From NCBI GenBank assembly GCA_001839685.1, contig MLAK01001323.1, forward strand, positions 1-17,999: DNA of 17,999 bases, given 5' to 3'. Source of the DNA: Tritrichomonas foetus (Eukaryota; Parabasalia; Tritrichomonadida; Tritrichomonadidae). Made by a program: the position numbers and the translations under genes. The notes under the pieces are model-generated. The model saw only the letters and a list, made by a program, of their open reading frames with translations, did no database searches and was not told the origin of the DNA. Below are positions 16,477 through 17,999 of the stretch, piece after piece; the stretch's first letter is position 1; each line of letters begins with the position of its first letter.

Positions 16477-17999
16477 CAAGCCAAACGTTTGGGGAATTTA
16501 ATGTTTAATTAATATAATTGATAATAAAGATATAATTTATATAATTTATTGGGAGAAAATGGATAATACTTATAGTATGAGAAGATATTATAAATATATT
16601 GATATGAAGAAATTCTGAATATAATATTTTTATATCAAAAATTGAGAACAAATTATAACAAAAATGTAAATCATAATGGCTTTATTGTTCTGATTCAATA
16701 TAATCTCTGAAGATTTTCGCTACTCCTCAAAAAAAAAACTACAGCAATATAGCAATTTCCAAAAGAACAAAAAAGAGGAAATAATTTTAATATTTAATAA
16801 TATTAAATACGGTGATGTAATTATTAATCATATATTCTGAGATTCGACTGTATCTAAAAGGGTTATTAACACAAAATACCGATGGAACAAGTTTTGGTAT
16901 GTAATCAAATACAAGATATCGACATTCAAAAATTATCTTGATCAGTAATATTTTTAAGTGATTAAACCAATATTATAGATTTATAAGACATATTCCCAGG
17001 TTTTGAGGCGAAAATGGAAACTCATACTCCAGTGCTTCAATTTCGCCTTATTATATATAATAAGAAATTGAAATATCATTTTACAATTAATTCAATATTT
17101 TACATACAAATTTAAAAGAAAAATGAAATATAGCTTTATCTCGAAAATTTCCAGTTAAAAAATCTTTTTCTGGTAGTGAAAATAAATACTATATATATTT
17201 AAAGATAGTGTTCCAATTGAGAATGTGAAAGACTCAACAATGGGCAGCAAAAGGCATAGGAAGTTCATTTTCTGAAAGTTTTTTAACTTTTTTGAGAAAT
17301 CCTTAAGTCTTATTTCAGACTTTTGATGATAATTAAAACACATAGACTGATATTAACAAATATGCAATGAGATTTGGCAATTATCACTTCAAGATCAAAT
17401 TTGATAATTAGCATCGATTCGCAAATATTTATGAAATGACATAATAATAATGAGTATTACTAAAGAATTCGGATTTCCAAATGAAATGATTTGATTTTGA
17501 GCAGATGCGCCAATAATAGTTTTTTTTTTTTTTCGTTCGTGTAGCAATCATCTTGTAACCTTTTTACGAATCGTAATCCATTGAATTTGCACGAAAGGTG
17601 GGATTTTTTCGCAATCAATATAAAGTTGCCCAAAATTGATATGTGATTTAAAAAATATAACAGATGAATAAACACTCAGACTCTATGTTATACAGGAAGA
17701 TTTTGTGAATTAGGCAAATCAGTCATGCCAGCATGATGTCGCACACAAGAAGCATCAATCATTTTTACATCGGCTGTGATGATGAAATTTAAGGGCATAG
17801 TTTAGCAAGAGATGGTTATATTTATATTTTGGCCTTAATTTCTCCATGGATGGTCAAACATTCCAATTAAATAGAAAAATGAAATCCCAAAAGCCTGTTC
17901 GATGTCCTAAATATGATTTTATAGTTTTATTATAGCTGATAAATCTGAAATATCAGTTAAATGTTATCATCATGAGAAATGAAGATTCCGTCATCAATT
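16477..17999. other. AT-rich right flank without a confident gene
   Basis: All frames are interrupted and no family is recognised with confidence. Visible structures are CCAAACGTTTGG (16481-16492) just outside the transposon, a 9-bp-arm AT hairpin at 16791-16809, an AGGCGAAA/TTTCGCCT inverted pair (17006-17013 and 17041-17048) and a long T run at about 17519-17533. A 36-residue minus frame at 17798-17688 has a faint DDE-transposase look. Confidence 0.4.
17006..17064. repeat. Stem-loop and adjoining 18-bp palindrome
   Basis: AGGCGAAA (17006-17013) and TTTCGCCT (17041-17048) are exact reverse complements 27 nt apart; with flanking bases the arms match at 9 of 10. The second arm runs into CTTATTATATATAATAAG (17047-17064), a perfect palindrome. 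The GC-containing arms stand out in this AT-rich flank. It could be the tip of a small inverted-repeat element or a transcript hairpin; no gene ends here. Confidence 0.5.

Noticed and set aside
16791..16809. AT-only hairpin TATTTAATA/TATTAAATA
   Set aside because: Pure A/T palindromes of this size are expected by chance in such AT-rich DNA.
17460..17675. 71-codon minus-strand frame near the right edge
   Set aside because: It is Lys/Leu/Ile-rich and runs through a long T tract (about 17519-17533) that encodes a Lys run. No motif or start context supports it.
1..17999. tRNA, rRNA, CRISPR array, bacterial promoter or ribosome-binding patterns, and spliceosomal introns with the trichomonad GTATGT...ACTAACACACAG signals
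   Set aside because: None was recognised on reading either strand; the large genes are continuous and need no intron. A covariance-model scan was not possible here.

Overview
The window looks like a contig from a parabasalid (trichomonad) protist, most like Tritrichomonas or a relative. It is strongly AT-rich. Its two long host genes are single intronless frames using the standard code. Both have a stop codon that overlaps a TAAA tetranucleotide, the arrangement described for poly(A) signals in Trichomonas vaginalis. One has a TCA(Py)(T/A) initiator 17 nt before its ATG, as expected for trichomonad promoters. The protein families, a giant BEACH-WD40 protein and an M60-like/TCAF-like protein, also fit. 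No tRNA, rRNA, CRISPR or bacterial operon signal was seen. The species is inferred from these signals only.

Layout. (1) 202-7209 (+): a ~2,335-residue BEACH-family protein with helical solenoid, a possible ConA-like insert, PH-like domain, BEACH domain with a long TKE-rich insertion, and C-terminal WD40-like repeats. (2) 7210-8797: intergenic DNA holding a degenerate ~150-bp tandem repeat (7371 to about 7700), a short ORF with a weak leucine-rich-repeat look (7988-8152) and a cluster of ACCGG/GGTC words beside the next gene. (3) 8798-10999 (-): a 733-residue TCAF-like / peptidase M60-like protein. It begins MGCSFSS (predicted N-myristoylation plus palmitoylation) and lacks the HExxH zinc motif. 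(4) 11000-12466: AT-rich DNA with two weak short coding remnants. (5) 12467-16476: what appears to be one complete pogo/Tigger-type DNA transposon of about 4.0 kb. It has near-identical ~29-bp terminal inverted repeats starting CCCCAAAATCG, TA on both sides, and an intact 440-residue DD35D transposase (12671-13993). The 2.4 kb behind the transposase holds opposite-strand, coding-like but broken frames (15441 to 14210), which may be a decayed captured gene. (6) 16477-17999: AT-rich flank with palindromes and no confident gene.

The two host genes converge, with 3' ends facing each other across 7.2-8.8 kb. Nothing links their functions, although both suggest membrane-associated roles (vesicle traffic/scaffolding and a lipid-anchored surface or cortical factor). 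The transposon is the clearest accessory element. Its intact ends, target duplication and unbroken transposase suggest recent or ongoing mobility. The decayed reverse-strand material inside it is the most puzzling part of the window.
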